A DNA stretch of 63,598 nt from Candidatus Latescibacterota bacterium (GCA_022819745.1 JAJEGS010000046.1:1-63598); one strand, 5' to 3'; counted from the first letter of the stretch, positions 43,845-53,241 are shown. A program made the numbers and translations. Notes: generated by a model from the sequence alone, not told the origin.

Positions 43845-44441
43845 ATGAAGAAGGAGGCAACGCGCGCCCTCAAAGAACGGCTCAGAAAGCGCGTCTTGGC
43901 GGCGCGCATGGGTTTGGACCGAGACCTAGTGAAAGTCAGCGGGCAGGCCATCCTAGAGCAGGTGTTGGGCTTGGCGGCGTACCGCCGGGCCAAACTCGTC
44001 CACACCTATGTCTCCAGCAAAGAAAACGAGGTCGATACCCGCGCGTTGATTTGCACTTGCCTAGCGCAGGGCAAGCGCGTAGCCGTGCCAGTGGTGATGC
44101 CGGGAACGAAGACGCTGGCCCACGCGCTGATCGACGGCCTAGACCAACTCGTCGTCGGCCCGTGGGGGCTGGCGCAACCCGATCCGGCCGCGGCCACTTG
44201 GTTGCCCGCAGAAGCGCGGATCGACTTGGTCGTAGTACCGGGCCTTGCCTTTGACCGGCGCGGGCATCGCATCGGCTGGGGCGGCGGCTACTACGACCGC
44301 TTTCTGGCGCAAGTACAAGCCGTCAAAATAGGGCTGTGCTACGACGAGCTAGTCCTAGACTGCATTCCCGGCGAGCCGCACGATGTGCCCGTGGACCTGG
44401 TCGTCGCCGAAACCGCCATTCACCAAGGAGAGTCTGCATGA
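43845..44441 (+). CDS. 5-formyltetrahydrofolate cyclo-ligase
   Basis: 198 residues; converts 5-formyl-THF to 5,10-methenyl-THF using ATP. The basic amino-terminal helix KEATRALKERLRKRVLAARM, VPVVMPGT, and the folate/ATP signature GHRIGWGGGYYDRFL near residue 147 are characteristic, ending with PHDVPVDLVVAE. Its last four bases overlap the start of the NIPSNAP gene. Confidence 0.94.
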   Translation: MKKEATRALKERLRKRVLAARMGLDRDLVKVSGQAILEQVLGLAAYRRAKLVHTYVSSKENEVDTRALICTCLAQGKRVAVPVVMPGTKTLAHALIDGLDQLVVGPWGLAQPDPAAATWLPAEARIDLVVVPGLAFDRRGHRIGWGGGYYDRFLAQVQAVKIGLCYDELVLDCIPGEPHDVPVDLVVAETAIHQGESA

Positions 44442-44752
44442 TCTACGAATTGCGCATTTACCGCTTCCACAAGGGAGCTGACAACAAGAAGAAATTCCGC
44501 GCCGGCTTTGCCAAAGCGCGCCGCTTTATGTCCAAGTACGGCGTGACGTTTGTCGCCGCGTGGGAAAATCCCGACCGCGACGACGAGTTCATCTGGATTC
44601 GCGCCTTCCCCAACGCCAAGGCCCGCGACAAGGCGATTGAAGCCTATTACGGCAGCCCGGAATGGGCCAAGATAGTCGATCAGATTCGGCCGCTAATCCG
44701 CCGACGGGAAGTGCGCGTGATGAAAGCATTGCCTTATTCGACGCTGAAATAG
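44438..44752 (+). CDS. NIPSNAP-family protein
   Basis: 104 residues beginning MIYELRIYRFHKG, with FVAAWENPDRDDEFIWIRAF and a carboxyl-terminal IRRREVRVMKALPYS, the pattern of the dimeric alpha/beta-barrel NIPSNAP family of unknown function. The ATG overlaps the preceding TGA (ATGA) and has AAGGAGAG upstream; the longer upstream frame lies within the cyclo-ligase gene and is not used. Confidence 0.88.
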   Translation: MIYELRIYRFHKGADNKKKFRAGFAKARRFMSKYGVTFVAAWENPDRDDEFIWIRAFPNAKARDKAIEAYYGSPEWAKIVDQIRPLIRRREVRVMKALPYSTLK

Positions 44753-44843
44753 CAATCCTGAATGACTTGATTCGGATCGTCTTGTGATACTATTCTGCGT
44801 CCACCTGCGGATTACTTTACGAATGATTTAGGATCGCTAAACA

Positions 44844-45839
44844 ATGTTCCGCATCGGCCCAATAACCGCTGATCCCGGCATCCTGCTCGCGCCCATGGAG
44901 GATGTATCCGAGCTACCATTCCGTCTGATTTGCAGGGAACTGGGAGCCGACATCGTCTATACCGAGTTCGTCAATGCCGAGGGGCTGCTGCGCGAAGATC
45001 CCAACGGGCCGCGCCGCGCTTTTCGCAAACTGCGCTTTGCAGAAGCCGAGCGCCCCTTGGCGATCCAGCTCTACGGCGCGGCCTCGCTGTCCATGGAGAA
45101 AGCCGCTGAGATCGCCAGCGCGCAGCATCCAGACTTCATCGACATCAACTGCGGCTGCTGGGTGAGCAATGTGGCGCTGCGCGGAGCCGGGGCCGGGCTA
45201 TTGCGCGACTTGCCGCAGATGAAGGAGGTCGTCTCGCGCGTCATCGGCGCGACGCACCTGCCGGTGACCGTGAAGACGCGCCTCGGCTGGGACCAGCAGA
45301 GCATCCGCATCGTTGAGGTTGCCCAGATGCTGGAGGACTTGGGCGTGCAGGCACTGGCCATTCACTGCCGCACCCGCGCGCAGGGCCACAAGGGCGCAGT
45401 GGACTACGAGTGGATACCCAAGGTCAAGGCCGCGGTCTCCATACCGATCATTCTCAATGGCGACGTGACCTCGCCGCAGATGGTCAAACACGCCTTCGAC
45501 AGCACGAGGTGCGACGGGGTGATGATCGGCCGCGGTGCCATCCGCCACCCGTGGATTTTCCGCGAGTCCCAGCACTACCTACAGACGGGTGCGCTCTTGC
45601 CCGAACCAAGCTGGCAGGAGCGCATCGAGCTATGCCTCAAGCACCTGCGACTAGCCGTTGAGCACGACGGCCCGCAAGGGGCGCTGGTCGGCACGAGACG
45701 CCACTACGCCGGGTACTTTCGTGGTCTGCGCGGCGCGGCGCAGACCAGAGCCGAGTTGGCCAGCTACAAAGAGCTAGGCCCCTTGTTGGATCGCCTCGCC
45801 GAACTGCGCGACACCGATCCAGAACGCCTCGCCGCCTGA
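44844..45839 (+). CDS. tRNA-dihydrouridine synthase (Dus family)
   Basis: 331 residues, FMN-dependent reduction of uridine in tRNA. LLAPMEDVSELPFRLICREL opens the TIM barrel, QLYGAA and DINCGC carry the flavin site and catalytic cysteine (the usual GCP reads GCW), VKTRLGWD and HCRTRAQGHKGAVDYEWI bind the flavin, and NGDVTSP and GVMIGRGAIRHPWIF bind the phosphate. About 90 bp separate it from the NIPSNAP gene upstream. Confidence 0.93.
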   Translation: MFRIGPITADPGILLAPMEDVSELPFRLICRELGADIVYTEFVNAEGLLREDPNGPRRAFRKLRFAEAERPLAIQLYGAASLSMEKAAEIASAQHPDFIDINCGCWVSNVALRGAGAGLLRDLPQMKEVVSRVIGATHLPVTVKTRLGWDQQSIRIVEVAQMLEDLGVQALAIHCRTRAQGHKGAVDYEWIPKVKAAVSIPIILNGDVTSPQMVKHAFDSTRCDGVMIGRGAIRHPWIFRESQHYLQTGALLPEPSWQERIELCLKHLRLAVEHDGPQGALVGTRRHYAGYFRGLRGAAQTRAELASYKELGPLLDRLAELRDTDPERLAA

Positions 45840-46003
45840 TTCCCATCCCGCTGCTATTTTCGCTCCCGTCCCATTTTAACTGGGTACGATCCATAAATTT
45901 TTTCTATTAATTACATAGCAATAATTAATTTGTCCAATAAATAGAACCCTCTATTTTATTCTGCGGCGAATGACATAACTCTTCCATACAAAAGGAGACT
46001 CCT

Positions 46004-47317
46004 GTGAACCAACCCAAATCTATCGCCCCGGCCACGGGCAAACTCGGCGTCCTCATCCCCGGCATGGGCGCTGTGGCCACTACAGTTATTGCCGGCGTCG
46101 AAGCCATCAAAGCCGGCATCGGCCAGCCCATCGGCTCGCTGACCCAGATGGGCACCATCCGCTTGGGCAAGCGCACCGAAGGACGCTCGCCGCTCATCAA
46201 GGACTTCGTGCCTTTGGCCGACATCGACAGCCTCGTCTTCGGCGGCTGGGACGTCTTTCCAGAGGACGCCTATGACTCGGCCATCCACGCCGGCGTCTTG
46301 GACCAGAGGCTGCTCGACCAGATCGCGGACCCGCTCAAGGCCGTCAAGCCGATGCCCGCGGTTTTCGACCGCAACTACGTGCGCCGCCTCGAAGGCTCCA
46401 ACGTCAAAAGCGCCAAGAGCAAGTGGGATGCCGTGCTGGAAGTGCGCGAAGATATCCAGCGCTTCAAGGCCGACAACGGCGTCGAGCGGCTGGTGATGAT
46501 CTGGTGCGGCAGTACGGAAATTTTCATGGAACACCACGAAGCACACAACGAAATCGAAAGCCTCGAAAAAGCCATCCAAGAAAACCACCCGGCCATTCCC
46601 CCGAGCATGATCTACGCGTACGCCGCGCTGCAGGAAGGTGTGCCCTTTCTAAACGGCGCGCCGAACTTGACCGTAGATGTCCCGGCCATGGTCGAACTGG
46701 CGCGGCAAAAGGGCGTGCCCATCGGCGGCAAGGACTTCAAGACCGGCCAGACCCTGATGAAGACCCTGCTAGCCCCGGGTCTCAAGGCGCGGATGCTCGG
46801 TGTGCAGGGCTGGTTTTCGACCAACATCTTGGGCAATCGCGACGGCGAAGTGCTCGACGACCCCGACTCGTTCAAGACCAAGGAAGTCAGCAAGCTCGAC
46901 GTGCTGGAGTTCATCCTGCAGCCCAACCTCTACCCCCAGCTCTACGGCGATATTTACCACAAAGTGCGGATCAACTACTACCCTCCGCGCGGCGACGAGA
47001 AAGAGGGTTGGGACAACATCGACATCTTTGGCTGGATGGGCATGCCCATGCAGATCAAGGTCGATTTCCTCTGCCGCGATTCGATTCTCGCCGCACCGCT
47101 GGTCTTGGACTTGGTGCTGTTTGCCGACTTGGCGCAGCGGGCGCAGATGGGAGGGATTCAGGAGTGGCTGTCGTTTTACTTCAAGAGCCCGATGACCGCG
47201 CCCGACCTCTACCCCGAGCACGACCTCTTCATCCAGCTAATGAAGCTCAAGAACACGCTGCGCTTCTTGCAGGGCGAAGATTTAATTACCCACTTGGGTC
47301 ACGAGTATTACGACTAG
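46004..47317 (+). CDS. Inositol-3-phosphate synthase
   Basis: 437 residues; NAD-dependent conversion of glucose 6-phosphate to 1D-myo-inositol 3-phosphate. KLGVLIPGMGAVATTVIAG near residue 10 is the NAD site, and the later GGKDFKTGQTLMKTLLAPG and GWFSTNILGNRDGEVL are family signatures with the catalytic lysines. It starts at GTG after AAAGGAGA. The last 34 bp (encoding ITHLGHEYYD) are repeated at 49635-49668, beyond the restriction-modification genes. Confidence 0.94.
   Translation: MNQPKSIAPATGKLGVLIPGMGAVATTVIAGVEAIKAGIGQPIGSLTQMGTIRLGKRTEGRSPLIKDFVPLADIDSLVFGGWDVFPEDAYDSAIHAGVLDQRLLDQIADPLKAVKPMPAVFDRNYVRRLEGSNVKSAKSKWDAVLEVREDIQRFKADNGVERLVMIWCGSTEIFMEHHEAHNEIESLEKAIQENHPAIPPSMIYAYAALQEGVPFLNGAPNLTVDVPAMVELARQKGVPIGGKDFKTGQTLMKTLLAPGLKARMLGVQGWFSTNILGNRDGEVLDDPDSFKTKEVSKLDVLEFILQPNLYPQLYGDIYHKVRINYYPPRGDEKEGWDNIDIFGWMGMPMQIKVDFLCRDSILAAPLVLDLVLFADLAQRAQMGGIQEWLSFYFKSPMTAPDLYPEHDLFIQLMKLKNTLRFLQGEDLITHLGHEYYD
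47284..47317 (+). repeat. Direct repeat A: 3' end of inositol-phosphate synthase gene
   Basis: 34 bp ending at the TAG stop. It matches 49635-49668 at 31 of 34 positions, and all three differences are synonymous third-base changes (GGT/GGG, GAG/GAA, TAT/TAC). It marks the left end of the restriction-modification insert. Confidence 0.9.
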
Positions 47318-47346
47318 GTGATTGGGCTACGATCCGCGAATTGATC

Positions 47347-48345
47347 ATGGATGCGCTCGTATTTGAGGAAATGCTATCAGAGCTATGTCAGCGCCTAACA
47401 TTCGAGGCGCAACAAGGAGCGACGTATGAGCGAGCCAGCGACTTCGAGGATAGGGTTAGGCTTGAACTTGCATCGCTGCCCCAACTAGAGGCAGTGTCAG
47501 TGGATTTCTCTCCCCATCCTCACCAATTCCCGGATATAATACTCGGCACGTACGGCATAGAAGTGAAGTTTACGAAAGGCGATAGCTGGCGAAGCGTCGC
47601 TAACAGCGTCTTTGAAAGCACTCGTAATCCCTCGGTAACGAGCATCTATGTGGTGTACGGGAAGCTTGGCGGCCAACCAGAAGTGAAGTGGGAAAAGTAC
47701 GATGAGTGCGTCATCCATGTCCGCACATCTCACGTACCGCGTTTCGAGATCGAAATAGGTAGTGACCGATCTCTTTTCGCTACAATGGGGATCTCGTATG
47801 CCGAGTTCCGTGCGCTTTCGACCGAAGACCGGATGATTCAAATTCGCAAGTATGCGCGAAGTCGGCTGCGTCTTGGCGAGCGGCTATGGTGGCTAGAAGA
47901 TCGACCTGATTCAGCGCACTCCTTGCCCATCCAGGTCCGTCTATACATGGATCTGACTCAAGACGAGAAGAGACAGCTAAGGGCTGAGGCAGCGCTACTG
48001 TGTCCACAGATCGTTAAACCGGCACGTTCCAAGAAAAAGTATAATGATGCAGCACTCTATTTGCTGACCTACCACGGTGTGCTGTGCTCACAGGCAAGAG
48101 ACCTTTTCTCGGCAGGCAGTGTCGCCCTCCGGGGTGACGCCGAGCGAGGCGGCAATTACTTGCTGCGTGCCCTAAAAGATATCGAAAGCGAGATGCGGAC
48201 TGCGGCCACCAGTCTCGAATCGGCTTTGTTCAAAGAGTACTGGGGGGGTGTCGTTGCGCCTGAGCAGAGAATTTGCAAATGGCTAGAGCTAGCCGATGGC
48301 TATGCTCAGGATTGGATTCCATCGAAAGAATTATTCAGGGCCTGA
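47347..48345 (+). CDS. Type II restriction endonuclease, PD-(D/E)XK type
   Basis: 332 residues. The nuclease core reads FPDIILGTYGIEVKF, giving the D...E-x-K triad Asp63, Glu72 and Lys74. It continues with RSVANSVFESTR and a long carboxyl-terminal helical part. The start at 47347 is an ATG; the same frame is open much further upstream but only through the synthase gene. It converges with a cytosine-5 methyltransferase 32 bp away, so the pair is a type II restriction-modification system. The recognition sequence is unknown. Upstream of it lies the duplicated gene end. Confidence 0.85.
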   Translation: MDALVFEEMLSELCQRLTFEAQQGATYERASDFEDRVRLELASLPQLEAVSVDFSPHPHQFPDIILGTYGIEVKFTKGDSWRSVANSVFESTRNPSVTSIYVVYGKLGGQPEVKWEKYDECVIHVRTSHVPRFEIEIGSDRSLFATMGISYAEFRALSTEDRMIQIRKYARSRLRLGERLWWLEDRPDSAHSLPIQVRLYMDLTQDEKRQLRAEAALLCPQIVKPARSKKKYNDAALYLLTYHGVLCSQARDLFSAGSVALRGDAERGGNYLLRALKDIESEMRTAATSLESALFKEYWGGVVAPEQRICKWLELADGYAQDWIPSKELFRA

Positions 48346-48377
48346 TCTGTTTGGACGACATGCTTGCTAGGACTCCG

Positions 48378-49568
48378 CTAGAAGCACCTGAGCACACTAC
48401 ATGCGACGTGCCAAGCGAATACAGGAGGCACCGCATTACCCACTTGTCGCTCGGTCTCTCTGAGACCTGCCTGAAAGATAAAGCTATCGGGAAACGATTG
48501 TATCCGTGCAGCCTCCCTCATGGAAATACGTCTCGGTAGCGAGTAATGGAATTGAATATTTCCGTGACATTCAGCGCGAATCGTGTGGCCCGGTCTGTCG
48601 GCAGTAAGCCTACGATTTCCCTGCTCTGGGCTAGGGTTTGCCCGACTCCATATGTGGTTCAAGTCTCGATTCTCTTGGACGGTTTCCAGATCGCCAATTG
48701 CTTCCTCGGCGGTTATCCACTCGGAGGAACTCCTCTCAGATTCTGGCGGTGTGAAGGGGTTCACCTCGCTGGAGGTACCTACGATGATGACTCTTTCGCG
48801 CATCTGAGGAACACCATAGTCGGCCACCCGGTACAATTTGTAACCGACTGCGTAGCCCAAACTGCCGAAGTCAGAGAGTACTTGGGCTAGCGCTTCTCGA
48901 TTGTCCCCTATGAGAAGGCCCTTGACGTTCTCCGCGACGAAGACCTTGGGCCTGATTCGCTTCACTCCCTCCACCATTGCCCGATAAAGACCTGTCCGGG
49001 GACCATTAATGCCAGCCCTTTTGCCGTTAATGGAAATATCTTGGCAGGGAAATCCACCAATCAGCACATCTGCTTCATCCGGCAGTTCATCAATAAAATC
49101 CCATACATCGCCACACGCGATGTCGTGACCCAAGTTGTGTGTGTAGGTCTTGCAGGCGGCTCTGTTGTTGTCGTTGGACCAGATTATCGAAAATGGAAGC
49201 TGTGGGTAGCTTCGGCCCATGAACTCAAAGCCACCAGTGAAACCAAGATCCATTCCTCCACAACCTGAGAACATGGATACTACAGTGAGAGATTTCTTCA
49301 GACTAAGCTGAGGCACTCGGTCAAGAAGGTGAGAGCCACGTCTAGGAATTTGCTCTAGATCAGGTGCGGTTTTGTACTGTTCACCTGCATCACGACTATT
49401 GTAATTGAAGAGAGAAAGTTGGCGTCTTTCTGCGCAGTATTCCGCTGCTGACCTGATGAACCAATCCTTGAGAGTACTGCCAGATAACGCGAGAGTCGAA
49501 TATAGCTCTCGCTTCTGTTCTGGATCGATCTCGATCACTATTCTTCCAGAGGATGTTGGATTTGCCAT
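48378..49568 (-). CDS. DNA cytosine-5 methyltransferase with ribbon-helix-helix amino terminus
   Basis: 396 residues. Methyltransferase motifs in order: I FSGCGGMDLGF (100-110), IV GGFPCQDIS with catalytic Cys175, VI ENVKGL, VIII QMRERVIIVG, and X RQVGNAVPPVFAW. Ahead of motif I is an ~85-residue extension whose first part, GRIVIEIDPEQKRELYSTLA and GSTLKDWFIRSAAEYC, fits a ribbon-helix-helix DNA-binding domain, followed by a linker. That suggests the methylase represses its own gene, as some type II methylases do through other amino-terminal domains. An inverted repeat lies 16 bp before its start. Confidence 0.9.
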   Translation of the reverse strand: MANPTSSGRIVIEIDPEQKRELYSTLALSGSTLKDWFIRSAAEYCAERRQLSLFNYNSRDAGEQYKTAPDLEQIPRRGSHLLDRVPQLSLKKSLTVVSMFSGCGGMDLGFTGGFEFMGRSYPQLPFSIIWSNDNNRAACKTYTHNLGHDIACGDVWDFIDELPDEADVLIGGFPCQDISINGKRAGINGPRTGLYRAMVEGVKRIRPKVFVAENVKGLLIGDNREALAQVLSDFGSLGYAVGYKLYRVADYGVPQMRERVIIVGTSSEVNPFTPPESERSSSEWITAEEAIGDLETVQENRDLNHIWSRANPSPEQGNRRLTADRPGHTIRAECHGNIQFHYSLPRRISMREAARIQSFPDSFIFQAGLRETERQVGNAVPPVFAWHVACSVLRCF

Positions 49569-49583
49569 AGGTTCATATTAGTA

Positions 49584-49597
49584 AGGTAACATTACCT
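49584..49597. promoter_or_regulatory. Candidate operator upstream of methyltransferase gene
   Basis: Inverted repeat AGGTAA-CA-TTACCT, 16-29 bases before the methyltransferase start and inside the likely promoter. Symmetry and spacing suit a dimeric ribbon-helix-helix repressor, the domain fused to the adjacent methyltransferase. Confidence 0.55.
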
Positions 49598-49634
49598 GCG
49601 CAAGTTAAATTTACGCCTATGTCGTGGTTTCTCA

Positions 49635-49668
49635 AATTACCCACTTGGGGCACGAATACTACGACTAG
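49635..49668 (+). repeat. Direct repeat B: second copy of synthase gene end
   Basis: 34 bp encoding the same last ten residues and stop as 47284-47317, with three synonymous differences. Its final bases overlap the stop codon of the regulator gene on the other strand. This is the right border of the restriction-modification insert. Confidence 0.9.
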
Positions 49669-52600
49669 GAACGTTTAATACCCAACTTTATCATTTTGCT
49701 GTACAGCGTCGAAGCCGGCATCCCCAGCAGAGCCGCCGCCCCTTTTGGGCCCTTGACTCGCCAGTTGGTGGCGTTGAGCACTTCGAGAATGTAGCGGCGT
49801 TCCAATTCGAGGAGGGGCATTATTTCGCGGCCTTGGGCAACGGATAGGGACCCTCCTTTGGCGTCTGCGAGGTCAAAACCGCCCTGCATCAGCTCGGTCG
49901 TGCCGATTTGAGAACCTTGACAGGCTATGACGACCTGCTGGATGCAATGCTCCAGTTCCTCCACATTCCCCGGCCAATCATAGGCTTGTAGCAGCTCTAT
50001 AGCCTCGGAACTCAAGGAGGGAGGTTTCTTGTCTAGGTAGGCTGCCATGCGATTCTTGAAAAACTCGGCCAAGGCCGGGATGTCTTCTTTGTACTCGCGC
50101 AGGGGTGGCATGTACAGCGTAAAAAACTGCAGGCGCGAATACAACTCCTCGCGAAAGACACCTGCCTGCACCATCTTCTGCAGGTCGCGACTCGTCGCTA
50201 CTACCATGCGAGTCTGCGCTGTTCGCGTCTCATTGCCGCCCACCCGCTCAAATGTGCGCTCTTTCAACAAGCGCAGGATCTTGTCTTGCGTGTCCAATGT
50301 CAGATCGCCGATTTCATCCAAAAACAGGGTGCCGTCTTGGGCTCGTTCCACCTTACCAACTTCGCTGGCTGCCGTCTTGTCGTCGCTACCAAAAAGTTCG
50401 CGGTCGATCAACGCTTGGGATAAAGCCCCGCAGTTGACTTGGATAAAAAGGCCGTTGCCATAGGCACTCAACGCGTGTAGTGCCTGCGCCGCGAACCTCT
50501 TACCCACCCCTTTTTCACCTAGAATCAGCACGGTCAGATCGGTGGGGGCCACCTCCGTGAGTTTGGTTTGAAACTCGCGCAAGCCCTGCGCCTGTCCGAT
50601 CCATTGGCTGCCGCCATCAAACGCGGTCGATCGGCCTTCGACCGCCGGATCGGACTCTACCGCAAGCTGCACCTGCGCCGCCTCCGAGTAATTGAGGTCT
50701 CGGTCTATGGCGCGGACTTGAAAGGTGTAGTCGCCCAGCGGCAGGTCTTGATACGAGGCCCGCAGCTCGCGGGTTGCGGGACACCAGTCGGCGTCGTAGC
50801 CCTGCAAGCGATAGACATAGAGCATGTCGCGGGGAGGGGTAGCAAAGCCGATCCCCTTGTATTCGAAAACCACCGGCTGCCCCACCGTGGAGGAGCAACC
50901 GTCCGCTTTCTCATAGACCTGATCGGTGGTCACTTGAGTTAGACGAATCCGGGGTGAGATTTGCCTCGGTCGGTAGCGTATAACAGATCCCGCGACCGTG
51001 CCCAACCAGAAGGTGCCGTCGCGATCTTCGAAGATGCGGCAAACCGATCCTATATGAGGTGACGTAATAGTCTGGAAAACCTGGCCATCGTACTGCGCCA
51101 CCTCGCGGTCGGTACCGATCCAGAGGTGTCCTCGCGCATCCTCCAACAAACAGTGGATGCGGTTGCTGGGCAGCCCATCTTCGGTGGTGAAGGAGCGGAA
51201 GGTGCGGCCATCAAAGCAACTGAGACCGCCCTGTGTAGCAATCCATAGATTGCCATCGCGGTCTAATACTAGGTCGTTGACCCGATCGTCAATCAGCCCG
51301 TCTGCAATCCCGTACCAAGTAAGCCCCTCTTCCAGATGCCAGCGGGCAAAGCCGGTGCCACTAGCGAGGTAATCGATATAGATCAAATGGAAATAGATTT
51401 CGTCGTTGCGCGTGGCAATCACCGCGCCAATGCGGCTGAGAGGTGTTTTTTCGCCCTCCTCGGCAAAGATGGTTTGGCACGACTCGCCCTGCTGGTACAC
51501 GATCTGTAATGGGCTGGCCGAAAACTTTCTCTTTCCTTGGCGTATGGTGTAGTGTTCCCAATAGCCGAAGAGGAATCGTCCTTGCCGGTCTTGGGTGATG
51601 CGGCCAATGCCCCCGGCGTCTATATCGGTCGCTATGTCCTCTTTTTTCAGCGTTTGACCTGCGCGGCGGAACAGACCCTCTCCGCCGCCGAACCACAGGT
51701 GCCCCTCAAGGTCTTCGTAGATGGAGAAACAGTTGCTAATATCACGACCTTGCTCGGATTCCACGAACGTAAAATGCGCACCATCGAAGCGGACGATGCT
51801 TTTGCCAGGGTTATCGAACCCGAGAGAGGCATACCCGATCCATACATCCCCTTGCCGGTCTTGGGCGATCTGCGAGACTTCATTCACTTTTCTAATTATG
51901 TTCGCCCGCGGGTCGAAAACGGTGATGCTATGCGCATCGTACCGCCCAACCCCGTTCCACGTGGCAAACCAAAAGTGATCCTCGCGGTCGTGGAACACGG
52001 CTGTGACCGAGGAATGAGGTAGCCCATCGGCCGCGGTGAATCGGCTGAACCCATCATCGTCTTGGTAGAATGCACCGGCCATCGTGCCAAACCACATCCG
52101 ACCGTCCCGGTCGCACGTAATTCGGCGCAGCCAACAATTCAAGCCCTCTTTGACAGACTGGAAGGTGTTGTTGTCGTAGAAATAGAGGAGGCATCTCCCC
52201 TTCCGACCGATCCACACCTTGCCGGTATGGTCCTGACCCACGCTATAACCGGCCCTGATGCGGGGAAAGCCCTCATCCGCTTCGTAGCGGTGGAAGGATT
52301 CGCCATCAAAACGGATGAGGTCCTTAAAGCCAAACCACAGGTGGCCTTGTGGGTCTTGGGCGATGCCCACACAGTTATTAAGAGGAAAATCAGGCGGCAA
52401 CGGCTGCTGGTATTGCTCGAGGTAGAGCGGAGTCAAGTCGTGGAAAGCCGTCCCGTCGTAATAGCCCACGGTACTGATGCCACCAAACCAGATACGGCCT
52501 TGACGATCCTCGTATATAGACCTCACCTCACAGCCAGCAATGCCGTCGTCCGCCAAGTAGTGGAAGCCTACCCCGTCATACCAGCATACTCCGTTTAGGG

Positions 52601-52844
52601 TCCCAAACCACAGCCGGCCTTGACGGTCTTTTTGGATACAGGAAACATGGTCGTGAATAAGACCTTCCTGTGTAGTGAAATGCTGGAACGCATCGCCGTC
52701 AAAGCGGCAGACCCCGTTGTCATGCACGGCGAACCAGATATATCCCTCGCAGTCGTCGGCGATGTACACAATGCGCAGCGATGGCAGGCCGTCGCTTGTA
52801 GAATACGTCTTCCAAGTGCCCGTGCGACTAAGTGATTTGATCAT
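49665..52844 (-). CDS. Giant one-component regulator, cassette 1 (propeller, Y_Y_Y, AAA+, Fis HTH)
   Basis: 1059 residues from the ATG at 52844, which aligns with its paralogue; the frame opens 27 bp further upstream. A dozen or so Reg_prop-type repeats (D..G.LWFGT..G...YDG..F...T..DGL) form one or two beta-propellers in residues 10-640, followed by a Y_Y_Y strand domain (YVYRLQGYD...). Next is an enhancer-binding-type AAA+ domain with Walker A GEKGVGK and Walker B GTLFLDEIG, and finally a Fis-like helix-turn-helix (KGAAALLGMPASTLYSKM). The GAFTGA sigma-54 loop is missing: after ELFG it reads SDDKTAASEVGKVE. No signal peptide or membrane segment. Divergent from a surface-protein gene. Confidence 0.82.
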   Translation of the reverse strand: MIKSLSRTGTWKTYSTSDGLPSLRIVYIADDCEGYIWFAVHDNGVCRFDGDAFQHFTTQEGLIHDHVSCIQKDRQGRLWFGTLNGVCWYDGVGFHYLADDGIAGCEVRSIYEDRQGRIWFGGISTVGYYDGTAFHDLTPLYLEQYQQPLPPDFPLNNCVGIAQDPQGHLWFGFKDLIRFDGESFHRYEADEGFPRIRAGYSVGQDHTGKVWIGRKGRCLLYFYDNNTFQSVKEGLNCWLRRITCDRDGRMWFGTMAGAFYQDDDGFSRFTAADGLPHSSVTAVFHDREDHFWFATWNGVGRYDAHSITVFDPRANIIRKVNEVSQIAQDRQGDVWIGYASLGFDNPGKSIVRFDGAHFTFVESEQGRDISNCFSIYEDLEGHLWFGGGEGLFRRAGQTLKKEDIATDIDAGGIGRITQDRQGRFLFGYWEHYTIRQGKRKFSASPLQIVYQQGESCQTIFAEEGEKTPLSRIGAVIATRNDEIYFHLIYIDYLASGTGFARWHLEEGLTWYGIADGLIDDRVNDLVLDRDGNLWIATQGGLSCFDGRTFRSFTTEDGLPSNRIHCLLEDARGHLWIGTDREVAQYDGQVFQTITSPHIGSVCRIFEDRDGTFWLGTVAGSVIRYRPRQISPRIRLTQVTTDQVYEKADGCSSTVGQPVVFEYKGIGFATPPRDMLYVYRLQGYDADWCPATRELRASYQDLPLGDYTFQVRAIDRDLNYSEAAQVQLAVESDPAVEGRSTAFDGGSQWIGQAQGLREFQTKLTEVAPTDLTVLILGEKGVGKRFAAQALHALSAYGNGLFIQVNCGALSQALIDRELFGSDDKTAASEVGKVERAQDGTLFLDEIGDLTLDTQDKILRLLKERTFERVGGNETRTAQTRMVVATSRDLQKMVQAGVFREELYSRLQFFTLYMPPLREYKEDIPALAEFFKNRMAAYLDKKPPSLSSEAIELLQAYDWPGNVEELEHCIQQVVIACQGSQIGTTELMQGGFDLADAKGGSLSVAQGREIMPLLELERRYILEVLNATNWRVKGPKGAAALLGMPASTLYSKMIKLGIKRS

Positions 52845-53241
52845 GCAAAAAACCTTCGGAAAATTTAGCAAATTACAGGATACAAAGGTAACGTTGGCCG
52901 TCTATCATCGCCATACGCGTTGAGGGTACTCCCCCCAAAACAAGTAACACATTGGATTAATGCATAATATCTCTGTCATTTAAGCAAATCAAGCAGACTT
53001 TCCTTAGCAGGACGATATATCGTCCTTTATGATATTTTTACGATATATCGCCCTTTTTAATTTTTTTACTATATGTCGTATTTTATCTATAAAAATACAC
53101 CAAAATAGTATAATTTTATTGTAATATTTTAATTTATTTTTTACTCCAATCCTATATATTAAAATGTTCTGCTTAAACAGCGGTAGTTAGTTCATGCCGC
53201 TGAAGCTCCGCTGCCGTAAATCAACGAAAAAGGGAGTAATA
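52845..53241. promoter_or_regulatory. Divergent control region of cassette 1 with phased palindromes
   Basis: A+T-rich 397-bp gap with no gene. The palindromes are AGGACGATATATCGTCCT (53009-53026, perfect over 18 bp), CGATATATCG (53041-53050) and the degenerate CTATATGTCG (53069-53078). Their centres are 53017.5, 53045.5 and 53073.5, exactly 28 bp apart. A motif AACACATTGG at 52946 recurs in the same position in cassette 2. The palindromes lie nearer the surface-protein gene and are candidate operators; the first could also form an RNA hairpin. Confidence 0.6.

Noticed and set aside
46423..47346. Upstream extension of the restriction endonuclease frame through the inositol-phosphate synthase gene
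   Set aside because: The sequence before the ATG at 47347 is an antiparallel-quality, arginine-rich shadow of the synthase in another frame.
52921..52990. Sigma-54 promoter (GG-N10-GC) near AACACATTGG...TGCA upstream of surface gene 1
   Set aside because: The GG-to-GC distance is about three bases too short and the regulators lack GAFTGA, so a -24/-12 promoter is not supported.
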